DNA from: Agarophyton chilense
Lineage: Eukaryota; Rhodophyta; Florideophyceae; Gracilariales; Gracilariaceae
Reading direction: 5' to 3'
DNA: 64,000 nt
NCBI GenBank assembly: GCA_030374765.1
Contig: JARGXX010000011.1
Location: forward strand, 124,001 to 188,000
Part shown: in pieces, positions 1 through 10,324 of the stretch
Position numbering within the stretch: the stretch's first letter is position 1
How the letters are laid out: every line of letters begins with the position of its first letter
Position numbers and translations under genes: made by a program
Notes under the pieces: generated by a model
Told to the model about the DNA's origin: nothing
What the model saw: the letters and a program-made list of their open reading frames with translations, nothing else
The model's database searches: none

Positions 1-140
1 TAGCGCACTTGTTTGCCAAATGGTCTGGCGCGAGACAGAACCAGCAAACGAGGCCTCCAGTTTGGGGATCTCGCGTTACCGTTGAGGGGGGCTTCGAAAC
101 CTGGTTGGTAGGAGCAGTGGCGTAGGATGTGGGTGGCCAG

Positions 141-2159
141 TTATGGGAGCTCGTTCCCTCCATCCTCTGCGAGCTCATCGCACTTGGCAGCGATGGTACT
201 GAGTTTGGTATACGCGTTGACGACCAATTTCTTAACCGTCGAAGGTTTCCAGAACAGCCCCTGGGTCGCTACCAAGTGGATAGCGGTTTCTGTAGGTACT
301 TCGAGGTGCGAGCTACCCTCTGAGGTTGTGGTGTCTTCAATTTCCAAGACCGATCTTTTCGATTTATTCTTCGAGGTTGGAGGCACGGCTGGTCTCTTTC
401 CCAGCCGAAGGGTATCTCCAAGGCCCTGGGAGTATCGAGCCAGCCCATTGTAGTCTACCTTTCGGTTAGTGGACAGTTAATTGCGTACCTGGGAACGTAT
501 CGCTTTGTCGACATTGTCGGCAAATAGCGACTTTAACCTAGAGGTAGTCGACACATTACCACAACTGGTTCCCAAATTCTAAAGCGCGAGCGAAAACTCC
601 GATTCGGTTTTCCCAGACCTTTGATGGTAAGCGAGGACTTCCGAGTAAGCCTCTTGGATAACCTCATTGGTGGCGTATGTTTCCAAAAGGAAATTCACCA
701 CTTCTGGGTATGACTCCAACGTCTCTGTGCCATCCTCATCCACCGCTAAGGTATTGCCGCGAAGCCTACCCTGCAGCAAGTAGTATGCTTGTCCTTTAAG
801 GTAAAACTGAAATAGCCACATAGCAGCGCCCTCGGAAAAACCATTTTGGTCACATGCAAGCTTGGACTTCTCCACAAACTCAATCACCGCAATAGGATCC
901 GTACCTGTGAAGGTTGTGTCACTAATTTGGAAGCTGAGCTTCTTGTGGTGCTTAGTAATCTTCTGAGCGACCTCTTGGGTGTATTCAGACGACTTTTTGA
1001 TCAACTGATAAGTCCTGTAATCAACCGCTTTGGTGAACATATCGTTCAAGCGTTGGTGCACCTCCACGTCCATTTCGGTGTCCGACTCAGAGTCGGGCGA
1101 CTCATTGTATCGCTTTTTACCTTTCGGTTCTTTTTGGACGACTTCTTCGTCGACCTGTTCGGTTTCTTCTTCTTCTTACCTTTACGGTCATCATCCGACG
1201 ATGAACTCGTATCGGAACTGGAGTCCGACGAGTCGTGGTCTGAATCATCCTCTCGATTCATTCCCCTCTTCGTCCTCCGCTTCTTCCGTTTTCGGTTTGT
1301 TCGTCGCTCATCCATCGAGTCAGACGAATCCTTGGGACCACCTCCATGGGTATCCTTTTAAACGAAACCAGTAATTGGTGGCAGATAAATGTCTTGAGGA
1401 TCTACCTTCCCCGGGACCTCTTGGCTCTGCCTTGGACCTTGTAGGTAGTCACTATTAGTAGGTAAGTGTTGGAAATGGGTGGAATGACCCATTTGGAACC
1501 CTTGTGGTATGCGCTTTGCGATGTTCACCTGTGTAGGTCGGGATTCTGCGAATCCCTCGGAAACCCAAAGGTCCTCCACAGCACGGTAAACATGCTCCCT
1601 AGCATCGGTGAAGAGATACTGTTTCACCATTTCAGGTATCCTGTCCGATAGCTCTTGAGCTGCTCGGTCAACTACAATACGGGTAAATGCATTGACGTCC
1701 ATTGAGGGCGGAACCATCCAGGTATCCGACTTCTCCTTTAAGGTTAATGCATCCTCGACCGCGAGGGTGACGAGCGCTTTTGCTCGCTCTTCGAGTTAAG
1801 GCCATAGCTTCTCCGCTGCAACCTCAATTGGTCATCCCTTTGAGGTTCCGGTGCCATAGGCGGCGGACCATGTACCTTTACGATTTTGTCCCGAGGGTGC
1901 CGGAGCAGCTCTTCGGGGTTCTATGGAATCAGTTGAGCCGAAAGGGATCCTTTAAAACCTTTATGGCTTGGCGGGGCGCTTTCACCACGCGTATTCTTTT
2001 TAGGTCGTTCCATTTGTGACCAATAGTAGTATCCTGTATTGCTTTGAGGGATTTCCTGAAGCCAAATAGGTGTACGAGCGTCCAATCCTTCTCGAAATCT
2101 CGTGTGAACCGTGAAGGTACGACGAAACCTAAAAAACTTTCGAAGGCGGGAGACCAAAT
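141..2159 (-). pseudogene. Gag-like region of the gypsy-type element (fossil)
   Basis: Minus-strand reading frames cover most of this stretch. The piece at 579-1073 looks like a retroelement capsid: helical, with a conserved-looking F-x-G-x-D-P-I start and aromatic-rich middle (WLFQFYLKGQAYYLL). Upstream of it, 1046-1315 encodes a Ser/Asp-rich acidic run followed by a Lys-rich basic run, as in many Gag linkers. The piece at 1358-1717 looks like an N-terminal Gag segment. No CCHC zinc knuckle is seen before the window edge. It is broken into several frames and is treated as a fossil part of the element at 1-2763. Confidence 0.55.
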
Positions 2160-2763
2160 TGTCGTATGATAACCTTTGGGGTCTGCTACTGTCTTGTCTT
2201 GGGAGCGTGATGACGCTCAATCTTAGAATGTAGACTTGATAAACCTGGATGGTAACAGGGCACCGTGAAAACCCGCAGGGGCAAACGGCGGGGCAACTAG
2301 GCTATACCGTGGAGGTGAACGATGGTAGGCGTCGACGCGTGGGGAAAGCCTGTGTGGTAGTTGAGAAACGATGAACCAAAAGGTATAATCGTGACCCAAG
2401 CGGTGCCTATCTTTATCAGATTAGGATCGGGGAGGTGCAGTTCCCTATATGCAGTGGACTGCACTCTTCAGATCACCCGGGAGGTGCCAGCAAGGCACGG
2501 TCTCTGACGTAGTGTCAGAGACCTGGCCAGCACTGGCTACAGTGCCAGGTGGCCACTCCACTACTGTACTAAAATAAATATAATTACAATTACTAACAAT
2601 TAGTCAACCAGAAGGTACATGTCAACACTACACGTGGCTGAAAACATCTACATGGTAGCTCGCCCGGAGCTGCATGGACGATGATCCCTCGCATCCATCA
2701 CCTACAAGGTCATTGTAGTATATCGGCAACATCAAAGGTCAGCTCTTCTGCCACTATACGACA
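2160..2763 (-). repeat. LTR of the gypsy-type element, copy 1
   Basis: The repeat begins TGTCGTAT and ends ATACGACA, so its short terminal inverted repeats are visible directly. It is clearly similar along its length to 41092-41750. It carries one copy of a 25-bp module at 2201-2225 containing GAGCGT-gatg-ACGCTC, a perfect 6-bp inverted repeat. Orientation follows from the adjoining minus-strand gag. The right edge at 2763 marks the junction with older DNA. Confidence 0.85.
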
Positions 2764-3471
2764 AATGGACGTAGTTTTACGTTCGGGTTATGGTTCTTGG
2801 ATTATTTCTAGGCTTGCGCTATGCTGAAGTTTCAAAATAGCAGATGAAACATCTTTCCATTGGACGTCAGTCGTCCAGTGTTTTATTACCTTTAGCAATC
2901 AAGAACCCAACGGTAGAATGTGTTTACGACATATCAGAATGGGATAGTAACACTCCAACTTGTTATTCTGTTTTCATGGATCCGTTTGTTGCGTTACATT
3001 CGTGGGTTATTTTGAGAGGAAACGATGATGGATTTTTATTCCCAGATGTGGTTGAAACAAGGGCAGGAAAGAAGTTTTCAATGTCAAAACCTTTCAAGTT
3101 CTAACAAGTTTATTTCCTTCTTGAAGAGAAGATTAGTTGCCATAGGAATTGAAGAATGTGAGGCAAATACGTATACTGGGCATTCATTGAAGCGTGGTTG
3201 TGTTCAATTACATAGGTAACTTGGCTACATGGATGAATACATCATGAGAAAACTTGGAATGGTTGGTCCAAACGCCTACGCAAACTACTGTGCAGCGTAT
3301 AACAATGACGCTCCCCGTGAGCTTCCTATATTTTATAGTTGGGAGCATATGGTTCGGCACGCCAACGCTATCACGAGAAAAGCAAAATGGGTCACCCATG
3401 ATAGTGCATTTAAAGTGTTTGAGAAGGAGGTTTTGCGGCGAAGCAATGAAAGCAATTTTCGACAACTGTGA
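2764..3471 (+). pseudogene. Tyrosine recombinase (Crypton-like), 5'-truncated
   Basis: Tyrosine recombinases cut and rejoin DNA through a tyrosine intermediate. The reading frame contains FLGLRYAEVSK near 2800-2835, which fits the first catalytic-arginine box, then a SWVILRG...GFLFP segment (about 2995-3050) typical of eukaryotic recombinases of this class, then YTGHSLKRG near 3170-3195, where H-S-L-K-R sits in the place of the usual H-x-x-R box. The expected C-terminal tyrosine region follows (GMVGPNAYANYC, 3260-3300). No reverse transcriptase lies beside it, so a Crypton-type DNA element is more likely than DIRS, but that is inference. The 5' end is lost at the edge of the gypsy LTR, and the frame is interrupted at least once. 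It runs straight into the polymerase X-like region. Confidence 0.75.
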
Positions 3472-3473
3472 AC

Positions 3474-4058
3474 GAATTTCTAACTACTGGAGTTGTCAAA
3501 GAATCTCAGCTGAAGGAAACAAATGAGAGACTAAAAGCGCTGACAAAGTTTCAATATGTTTATGGTGTAGGCTACGTAAAAGCGAGAAAGTTTTACGACG
3601 AGTTGGGTATAAGAGGTATGAAAGATCTTCTTGCCAGCGAACCAGAAGGTGATTAAAGGGAAGAAAGAGCGGTTGTGCGCTACTTGCAGCAATTTGAATG
3701 TATTCAGTCGCTTTCTTCGAAAGAAGCTTCCGCATTCAAGGTTGTGTTGCATAAGATTGCAAACAGCGGAGATGAGAACGATTTGCATCTTCGCTTCTAA
3801 TTGTGCGGGGGGTTTCGAGGGGGAGAGAAAAGTGGACACCATGTGGACATTTTGTACTGTCGACGCGAGATGAAATCAAAAGATTGCAATTCGGTGCTCA
3901 GAGAGCTTGTCAAACGACTCCGAGACAATGGAATAGTTATCGAGATACTGAAAGGAAGCATTGTCTTAGATGGATGGAACGAAGTGCATTACCACTCGCA
4001 AGCATCGTCTGCAATGTTCCCAAACGCACACGATGTAATTCATGCCTTGGCAAAATAA
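3474..4058 (+). pseudogene. Family X DNA polymerase-like region (pol beta/lambda type)
   Basis: Family X polymerases fill short DNA gaps. The first part (3474-3656) matches the end of the 8-kDa domain and the second helix-hairpin-helix: NEFLTTG, then YVYGVGYVKARKFYDELG, comparable to the EFLATG and F-x-x-V-x-G-x-G-x-x-x-A-x-K-(W/F)-(Y/F) pattern of polymerases beta, lambda and TdT. The palm start follows at about 3805-3860: GGFRGGEKSGHHVDIL, against the family's G(S/G)(F/Y)RRG...G(D/H)DVD. The first catalytic aspartate of D-x-D is histidine here, so activity is unlikely. Pieces lie in more than one frame, so it is broken. The rest of the palm and the thumb are not recognisable. It abuts the recombinase with no spacer, suggesting one gene or element; a chance neighbour from a host pseudogene is the alternative. 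Confidence 0.72.
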
Positions 4059-4282
4059 AGAAGTAAAGTATTTTGACTGGACTTAGTTGGGGTTTGAGAC
4101 ACTCGCGAATTCTGTTCGGCTACCATCGCATGGTCTGGTTCAACTCCGTCTCAACACGAACTGCGGTGGTGGTGTGATCAGAAGAAAGGATGGACGCGCC
4201 GGCGCCACTAGTTGGCAGCATGGTGTGTATCAAAGTATCATCGGTACATATAAATCAACAGGATCTGTATATGTGCATTTCT

Positions 4283-5290
4283 GAGTACATCTGCGTCGCC
4301 CGAGGCAGCAGCAGACGCCGCTACTGCCTCCCTGCAGGCTGCCCAGCTCGGCTTTCAGGATAAAAAGTATGCGCCCCGCGACAGAGCCGCCTCCGGCAGC
4401 GTACGCGTAGGCTTCGTCTTGGCAGAGGGTCTCGTTGACGTCAAGCACGACAACAGGCCCACCGCTGGGGACGAGTCACCTCACAAAATCGTGCAAATCG
4501 TGCGAGCCACGTTCGAGCTGTTACAGAGCGACAGCCTCGCCACCATTGAGATTACCATGACTGGCCTTCCCGGCCGCGCCTTATTGTACTGTTTCGTACC
4601 CCTTCCAAGTTTCTTCAGACAGCAATGGCTGCTGGTCATCAAAGTGGTTGGCATCGTGCTGTTTGGCCGCAAAAGACGTGATACTCACGCTGACAAAAAC
4701 GCTCGCGCGCTACAGCTTTGTACCAACACCGTCAGCAACATTGACCCTCAGTTGTTGAGCACGCTAGCCGCTCTCGCTATCTCCGTGCCAACTTGCTTTG
4801 TTGGGACAATCGCAGATGCAACATCAACGCGCTGCCAACATCGCTAAGCGACACCTGCTCATCCCAAAACACTAGACTTGATGAAGCCGCTTTCACTGCG
4901 TACGCCTCTGGAGCTAGTGCTCGATTGGCCCTCAACTGCATGGTTGTCATGCATAAGAAACGACGGCAAACAGCGTGGAAGATCGCCTGGAATGTTCACG
5001 TCGCATCGGTGCGACACGCTATCTGGACAGGACTGGGGGTCGGGGGCGAACGCAACATGGCGCCTGGAAAAGGAGCGCATGGCGTTCGGGGCTACGTGCA
5101 AGCGCATGAAGTTAGTGAAAAAGCTGAGAGGACCAGTTTCGTGAGGATTGATCAGCGGGCACCATGCAGCTGAGAATGAATACGACATGGACATGCTAGT
5201 GGTCGTTTCCAACGGTTGGTGCCAAGTGTTCTTCGTGGGTTCGTCGCTGGTTGGCGAGCCATGCGGCGTGACCGGAGCCACCGTGATGCA
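4283..5290 (+). pseudogene. GC-rich block with unrecognised reading frames
   Basis: This kilobase is markedly richer in G+C than its surroundings, as are the supportable host genes here. On the plus strand a frame is open from about 4283 to 4847 (ATG-like start at 4419 if GTG/TTG starts are excluded is not clear), and a second stretch in the same frame runs 4878-5144. Codons favour C or G in third position in the first part. I recognise no domain. It could be a decayed host gene related to the dihydroorotate dehydrogenase fragment downstream only by location. The overlapping minus-strand frame at 4859-5281 is probably a shadow. Confidence 0.2.
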
Positions 5291-5310
5291 CTGCGCTTCA
5301 CATCGTTACG

Positions 5311-5570
5311 GTTCGCTTCGTTTGGCTTCGTTTCACTTTGTTTGGCTTCGTTTCACTTTGTTTGGCTTCGTTTCACTTTGTTAGGCTTCGTTTCACTTTG
5401 TTTCACTTTGTTTCGCTTCGTTTCGCTTCGTTTCACTTTGTTTCGCTTCGTTTCGCTTTGTTTCGCTTCGTTTCGCTTCGTTTCACTTTGTTTCGCTTCG
5501 TTTCGCTTTGTTTCGCTTCGTTTCGCTTCGTTTCACTTCGTTTCGCTTCGTTTCACTTCGTTTCGCTTTG
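5311..5570 (+). repeat. Decamer minisatellite, TTTCGCTTCG/TTTCACTTTG type
   Basis: About 26 tandem copies of a 10-bp unit fill this stretch. Two main variants, TTTCGCTTCG and TTTCACTTTG (with TTTGGCTTCG at the left), alternate and give a partial 20-bp higher-order period. Decayed units continue sparsely to about 5740. Long plus-strand frames across it simply translate the repeat into F-R-F-V-S-L-type peptides and are not genes. Confidence 0.95.
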
Positions 5571-5818
5571 CGCACCGTTTCGCTCCGAGCTGTGGCACCT
5601 TCCGTTCACCGGTAGCGACTGAGAGACGCCGCCGTCGCTGCAATTCGCACCATTGCGCTTTGGGCGGTTTTTGCTTCGTTTCGCTTCACTTTGCTTTGCT
5701 CCGCGCGCCGTCTCGCTTTACTCTGTTTCACTCCGCAGGTACCGTTGGCAACTGACAGACTGCGCACGCGCTCCTAACGTCGCGCCTCGCGCTCCCCGTC
5801 GCCTCCCTACCGTTCATC

Positions 5819-6232
5819 ATGCTGCACGCTTTCTCCATGTCGCTGCGATTCTTCGCGAGCATGGCCGCCGCATCGATTGCCGCCTTGTATGCGTACGCCG
5901 CTTCTACTTTCGTCTACCACGGCTCGCTGCGGCGTTACCTGTATTCGTTCAACCCCGAGCGAGCGCATCGCATCGCAGTGATGCTTTCCAAACCGCACCT
6001 GGCTGCCCCGCGTCTGCCCTTCGTCCCACACCAGCGCGACTCCTCCCCGCGCCTGCTTTCGCACGTCTGCGCTTTGCCGTTCTACAACCCTGTTGTTCTC
6101 GCCTCCGGCTTTGAGAAGCACGCAGAAGCCATGTTCGGCTTTTTTCACGTCGGCTCCGTCACCCCTGTTGCGCAAGAACGCAATGAGCGCTCTGAGGTTT
6201 TCCGCCTCACTGAGCACCGTGCTGTGCTATAG
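5819..6232 (+). pseudogene. Dihydroorotate dehydrogenase (class 2), N-terminal fragment
   Basis: Class 2 DHODH oxidises dihydroorotate in pyrimidine synthesis and sits on the mitochondrial inner membrane. The 137-codon frame starts MLHAF and has a hydrophobic anchor (residues about 8-30, rich in Ala/Ser), then NPERAHRIAV, then LPFYNPVVLASGFEKHAEAM, which corresponds to the family's NP-x-G-L-A-A-G-F/L-D-K FMN-site motif, then VGSVTP and FRLTEHRAV. It stops where the next family motif (INR-x-G-F-N) is expected; the catalytic core and rest of the roughly 400-residue enzyme are absent. Gly-to-Val and Asp-to-Glu changes in the FMN motif also suggest decay. It is a truncated pseudogene or transduced fragment. 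The fold assignment is fairly sure; function is not expected. Confidence 0.7.
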
Positions 6233-6259
6233 AAACTGTGTCTCAGCCCCGGAAGATGA

Positions 6260-6496
6260 ATGACGCAGAAGGTCGCTTACAGCTCCTCATGGGGCCTCTC
6301 TGCTGTTAATAAATATGGTTCTGAACACACTCCTGTGGTGGAATGTAAGTACAAGTATCCAGGCCCTTCCCGAAGAAACCTCAATAGATTGATGACTGTT
6401 TCACATCCGGATGCCGAGGCCCTGCCGAAAAGGTTTACTGAAGATGAGCAGGAAAAGAAGGCAGCCCCGGAAAATGAATCGACGGTGGAATCATGA
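6260..6496 (+). CDS. Unrecognised short ORF after the DHODH fragment
   Basis: A 78-codon frame starts MTQKVAY and ends in an acidic, Lys/Glu-rich tail (EQEKKAAPENES). The middle has VNKYGSEHTPVVECKYKYPGP. I recognise no domain, signal peptide or membrane segment. It begins 27 bp after the stop of the DHODH fragment in the same GC-rich block, so it may be the C-terminal remnant of another host gene brought in with it. The composition is protein-like, but independent expression is unsupported. Confidence 0.3.
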   Translation: MTQKVAYSSSWGLSAVNKYGSEHTPVVECKYKYPGPSRRNLNRLMTVSHPDAEALPKRFTEDEQEKKAAPENESTVES

Positions 6497-9046
6497 CATG
6501 TGTAGCCATGTTTTAAGATCAGTTTCCTTCCTTTTCAAGTCTTCTTTCCATCCTTTTTTTGTTCTTTTAAACCCGACGACTGTGTTCGCTCACAGACATG
6601 TTTGGAGCACTGCGCGGATCCTTTCTGTTTTCATAGTCAAGCCATGGCGTCATTTTCTCTTCGTTGATCGGTTCACGACATAGACAGCATTTCGATGAAG
6701 CTTAGTGTCGTTCATGAATATCATTCTCACCATTTTCTAACTGGGAGAAGTTAAGTTGCGGAGTTTTATATACAATCTTCGAAGTGAGCAAATGCAAAAC
6801 ATAGTCATAGTGATAAACATGTTTTCATGTTAGCTGAATCACGTTATCTTCGAGTAAAGATAAACAGATGCAACAATTTCTAAAAGGTAAGCGATTAATG
6901 AAAAGGTTTAGTCGGAAGCTCTGTCTTTTCCGGGTTTGGACTTGAAATTTGCACTGAAGGGTCATCGGAAAACCGGACCGCTACTACCGGATCTCTGAGG
7001 GCCGTTCTAAACACGCGTGAATGAACATGCGTATGATTGTGTTTCGCTCTCAAAATGACTCAATCTCGGGATAATTTCCAATCTGGTACAACGTCGCTGG
7101 TAACTTGTATCAATCTACGACGCAACCCGGATATCCGTGAAAGTAATGGAGCTCAAAGGGGTTGTAAGATTTCTAAGTGACGAAAGAGTCACGCCCTTTG
7201 TTACTTGTAAGCTGTAAGGAAGGGGGTACAGCAAGTTCCTGAACCCCGCCCTACGGATCCTTTGGAGGGGAGTGGCAAAACCTCTGAGAACAGTACCACC
7301 AGCGGGGTACAGATTTCGCAGAATTGCAGCGAACCTTGCCCGTCGTAGAAACAAGAAAGTAGTGAGGTATTTACTAAGGGCTTTCTGACCACTTTGTCAA
7401 GGTTCGTGCCTGAGTTCAGCTAATCGGAGCTCAGTCTCTTACTAAAATATATTTTCCCGACGGTTTCTAGAATATTTGAAGATATGCATAAATTATACAC
7501 TACAACATGCAGAAAGTTCTAATATCAGTCTAGACCGTGCTGGAGACTTGTTATGCCATCCAGCGAGGTCTACTGAAATCGGTGGAAGAATCCGGATGGT
7601 TCGTGTAAGACATGACTCGCCACCTCGTGGCTAGACATCCTTTTCTGAATAATGCAATCTTTCGTCATATCCTCATTCCTACAGTTCACCACCTGTCGCG
7701 CCGTATCCATCAGATTGGTTCTCGACGCCGAACAAATTTGAGTTGGGTGCCAAATTTGTGGTTGTAAATTAATTCGGATATTGTACGATTCGTGGGGTGA
7801 CAGCTTGCAGGATTGCACCACCCTGAGGGTGACAGGTGCAAACAACCCGTAAAACCCCTAAAGCAAAAATGAGTAGAACCGAGGTTAGAGGCACAAGAGA
7901 TCACAGTAGTACCATCAAAAGCTTGGACAAGTAGCTGAGAGCAGCGGTTTGAAAGTGAGAAAGCATAATTGTTATTGATTATTCCTTTGCTCTTCGTTGC
8001 AAAGCCCGGATTGGCTAAGCTGCCCGCCTGCTGCCCAGCTCTGCAGTTAAATTTCAAGTAAATTTATGACCTCTACTGTCAATACATGTACTGCGCACAC
8101 CTCACAAATTGTTTTCAACCACCTAAACAGGAGTGTTTGAGATATTAAGTGTTTGGCACTTTACAAGTAGCAACATTTAGTTCAGCTCTTTAAAGTCAGC
8201 AAGCTAGTGGCGAACACGAAGAGCTTTCCAATGAAGCTCTTTATGCATTGAACAGCCTTTTGGTTTGAAAGATAGGTGGATCGAAGTACAGGAGAACCCT
8301 GAGGACACCACTCAGCGACGAATTACATTTTGAACTGTTACTAAAAAAGAATCATGCCAGCTGGCAATGAACTGTATCCGGACTACACAGCTGAATCATC
8401 ACGGTGATTCTCCACGAATATTATAGAACAACATCAATTCGCTCTATCGCAACAGATTTTATGACAGTACTGCCCATGACCTGTTTTAAAACCATTAGTT
8501 GTGTACTGTAGGAGGCAAGCCAGAACTATAATTTTGACAAACGTTGATCTCCGCAGGAGAACTGACGAAAAAATCCCGAACACCAGTACACCCCCAAAGC
8601 GTTATTACCTTTATTTCACTTGCCACAATGATGGCTAGCTTCGTGTATCTACTCATGCAACATGTAGCAGTCCATTGGGACAACTCTCGGTGGCTTTTTG
8701 TGTCTCTAGACGTCTACACCAATAGCTCTCCGAGACTGCCAATCAAACCGTAAGCTACAATCCTGGAAGCTTGTCTATTGCGGCACTGTTGCGCAACCAT
8801 AGTGAAGATTCTGGGTTATCCTTGATAAACTCACAGAAGAATATGCTCGAAAAAAACCCGCCGCCAGTATAGCAGAATTATTCAAATAGCCCACCACAAA
8901 CGCCTTCTGTTGTATTGTGGCCTTTCATTAACAGAGTCCAAACCTGTTTGAACATTCTACTCTTGATAGTGCCCCCCTCTTTCAGCCCACGCTTTTCATT
9001 CCAGAACGCAGCCCGTTTGCTCAGATGACGCTATGCTCGACATGGG
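6497..9046. other. Stretch without recognisable genes
   Basis: Only short overlapping frames occur on either strand, none with a motif, signal peptide or convincing codon bias. The base composition is AT-rich from 6497 to about 7000 and again from 8050 to 8950. The right end is the upstream region of the subtilase gene. Confidence 0.6.
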
Positions 9047-9053
9047 TATAAAA
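9047..9053 (+). promoter_or_regulatory. TATA box of the subtilase gene
   Basis: TATAAAA preceded by GGG, 102 bp before the ATG at 9149. A TATA box this close implies a short leader of roughly 70 nt. The gene for a small secreted protein at 19675-20208 has the same arrangement, which supports a real core promoter. Confidence 0.75.
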
Positions 9054-9148
9054 AGACACAACGATCACGATTTGCATCACCTACAACCGACACACGCTTC
9101 AAAACTCTTTCGAGCAGTCCACAAGTGATCCCGTCGCACGTATCAATC

Positions 9149-10324
9149 ATGTCTTTCAAGCAAATTAGCGTTTTGGTTATGGTCTTCGTACTGATTGCTC
9201 CCACAAAGGCGGCAGTGATCGACGGTGAATACGTGATTCAGCTGGAGGGCACATGCAATCCAGATTGTCGTGATGCTCTTCAGCAAGCTCTAGACAATGG
9301 GCCAGATACAGCAGGCTGCTCCCTGGCCGCCACGGGCTCGCAACTCGGCGGTTTTGCGTTCGAGTTTGTATCATGTCCGACGGCGGCGGGGGTTGAGTTG
9401 GCAGTGGTATCCGGCATCGTCTTCGCCCAGAGCAGCACCGGCCAGGTACCGACGGTGCAGCTAGTGGAGCAGAACGTGGAACTGACCACGCAGGCAACAT
9501 CGACGTCTCTGTGGGGCATTGACGAGACGGACGGCGGTGTCAAGAGAAACTTACTACGAAATCCGGTGCGAGACGGGCTGCGAACATGCAGCATGAGCAG
9601 CAACAACGGCGCTGGCGTCAATGTGTGGATCTTGGACACCGGCTGTACCCCCATCAACGGCGGGCTGTGCACTGGTTTCCATGGCGGCGCTAATTTGTGT
9701 GAGGACAACTATGGCCACGGTGAACATGTCGGTGGCACCGCAACCGACAGTGTTTTTGGTGTGGCCTTCGGAGCCGCGCGCAGCTGCGTCAAAGTGCTCG
9801 ATGACAGCGGCGGGGGCTCTGTCATCGATGTAATCAAAGGAATTGAGTTCGTTGGAGAAAATCTCAACCTGTTCGGGAAGGGCGACGTGATTAACCTTTC
9901 GCTCGGCGGTCTTAGGTTAGAAGTACTCAACAACGCTGTAAAGGCCGTTCGGGATTTGGGCGTCTACTTTGCCATCGCAGCTGGCAATGGAAACGACAAC
10001 GCTTGCAACTATTCACCAGCATCTGCCGAAGGCCCTGGAATTTTTACAGTGCAGGCGCACACAGAGAATCTTAAGAAGGCTAGCTTTTCCAACTATGCTA
10101 CGGTTCTGAACAGTTGCACCACACTCACAGCTCCTGGAGTTGACATCGAATCCGTCAATGGTATTGCATCAGGAACCTCCATGGCTGCGCCTCATGTTGC
10201 TGGAGCATGTGCTGTTTTGCTTGCAGACGATAAAACGCCGACCAAGGCCCTCCTCACAGCTAAGAGCGTCATAATCAACCCCCTGATTGGCCTTAGACGT
10301 CGCACTTTGGGGCTCGGTTGTTAG
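9149..10324 (+). CDS. Secreted subtilisin-like serine protease (S8)
   Basis: The 391-residue single-exon protein starts at the ATG at 9149; the frame is open to a GTG at 9125, but only the internal ATG gives a clean signal peptide (MSFKQISVLVMVFVLIAPTKA). A pro-region of about 100 residues precedes the catalytic domain. Counting from that ATG, the triad is Asp163 in VWILDTGC, His190 in YGHGEHVGGT and Ser344 in GTSMAAPHVAG, with the oxyanion Asn280 in AAGNGND. INLSLGG is also typical. The His box reads HGEH where the family has HGTH. Many cysteines suggest disulfides and an extracellular role. Length matches proteinase K-like enzymes, although the segment after the Ser box is short (about 45 residues). 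The TATA box lies 102 bp upstream. The protease looks intact; the substrate is unknown. Confidence 0.95.
   Translation: MSFKQISVLVMVFVLIAPTKAAVIDGEYVIQLEGTCNPDCRDALQQALDNGPDTAGCSLAATGSQLGGFAFEFVSCPTAAGVELAVVSGIVFAQSSTGQVPTVQLVEQNVELTTQATSTSLWGIDETDGGVKRNLLRNPVRDGLRTCSMSSNNGAGVNVWILDTGCTPINGGLCTGFHGGANLCEDNYGHGEHVGGTATDSVFGVAFGAARSCVKVLDDSGGGSVIDVIKGIEFVGENLNLFGKGDVINLSLGGLRLEVLNNAVKAVRDLGVYFAIAAGNGNDNACNYSPASAEGPGIFTVQAHTENLKKASFSNYATVLNSCTTLTAPGVDIESVNGIASGTSMAAPHVAGACAVLLADDKTPTKALLTAKSVIINPLIGLRRRTLGLGC

Larger units (their letters stand above)
1..2763 (-). mobile_element. Ty3/gypsy-type LTR element, 5' part (fossil)
   Basis: The element reads on the minus strand: a 604-bp LTR lies at 2160-2763 and gag-like reading frames follow down to the left edge, so protease and pol would lie outside the window. 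Just inside the LTR, the minus strand shows TGGTCTCCCGCC starting 3 nt from the LTR edge, suitable as a tRNA primer-binding site. The gag region is open only in pieces, so this copy is broken, with several breaks. Assignment to gypsy rather than another LTR clade rests on gag layout and on gypsy-type reverse transcriptase lying near the second copy of the same LTR at 41092-41750; it is an inference. The right LTR edge abuts the tyrosine-recombinase region directly, so the element probably jumped into it. Confidence 0.75.

Noticed and set aside
5216-5755. Long plus-strand frames rich in Phe, Arg, Ser and Val
   Set aside because: They are translations of the decamer minisatellite, open in several frames only because the unit lacks stop codons.
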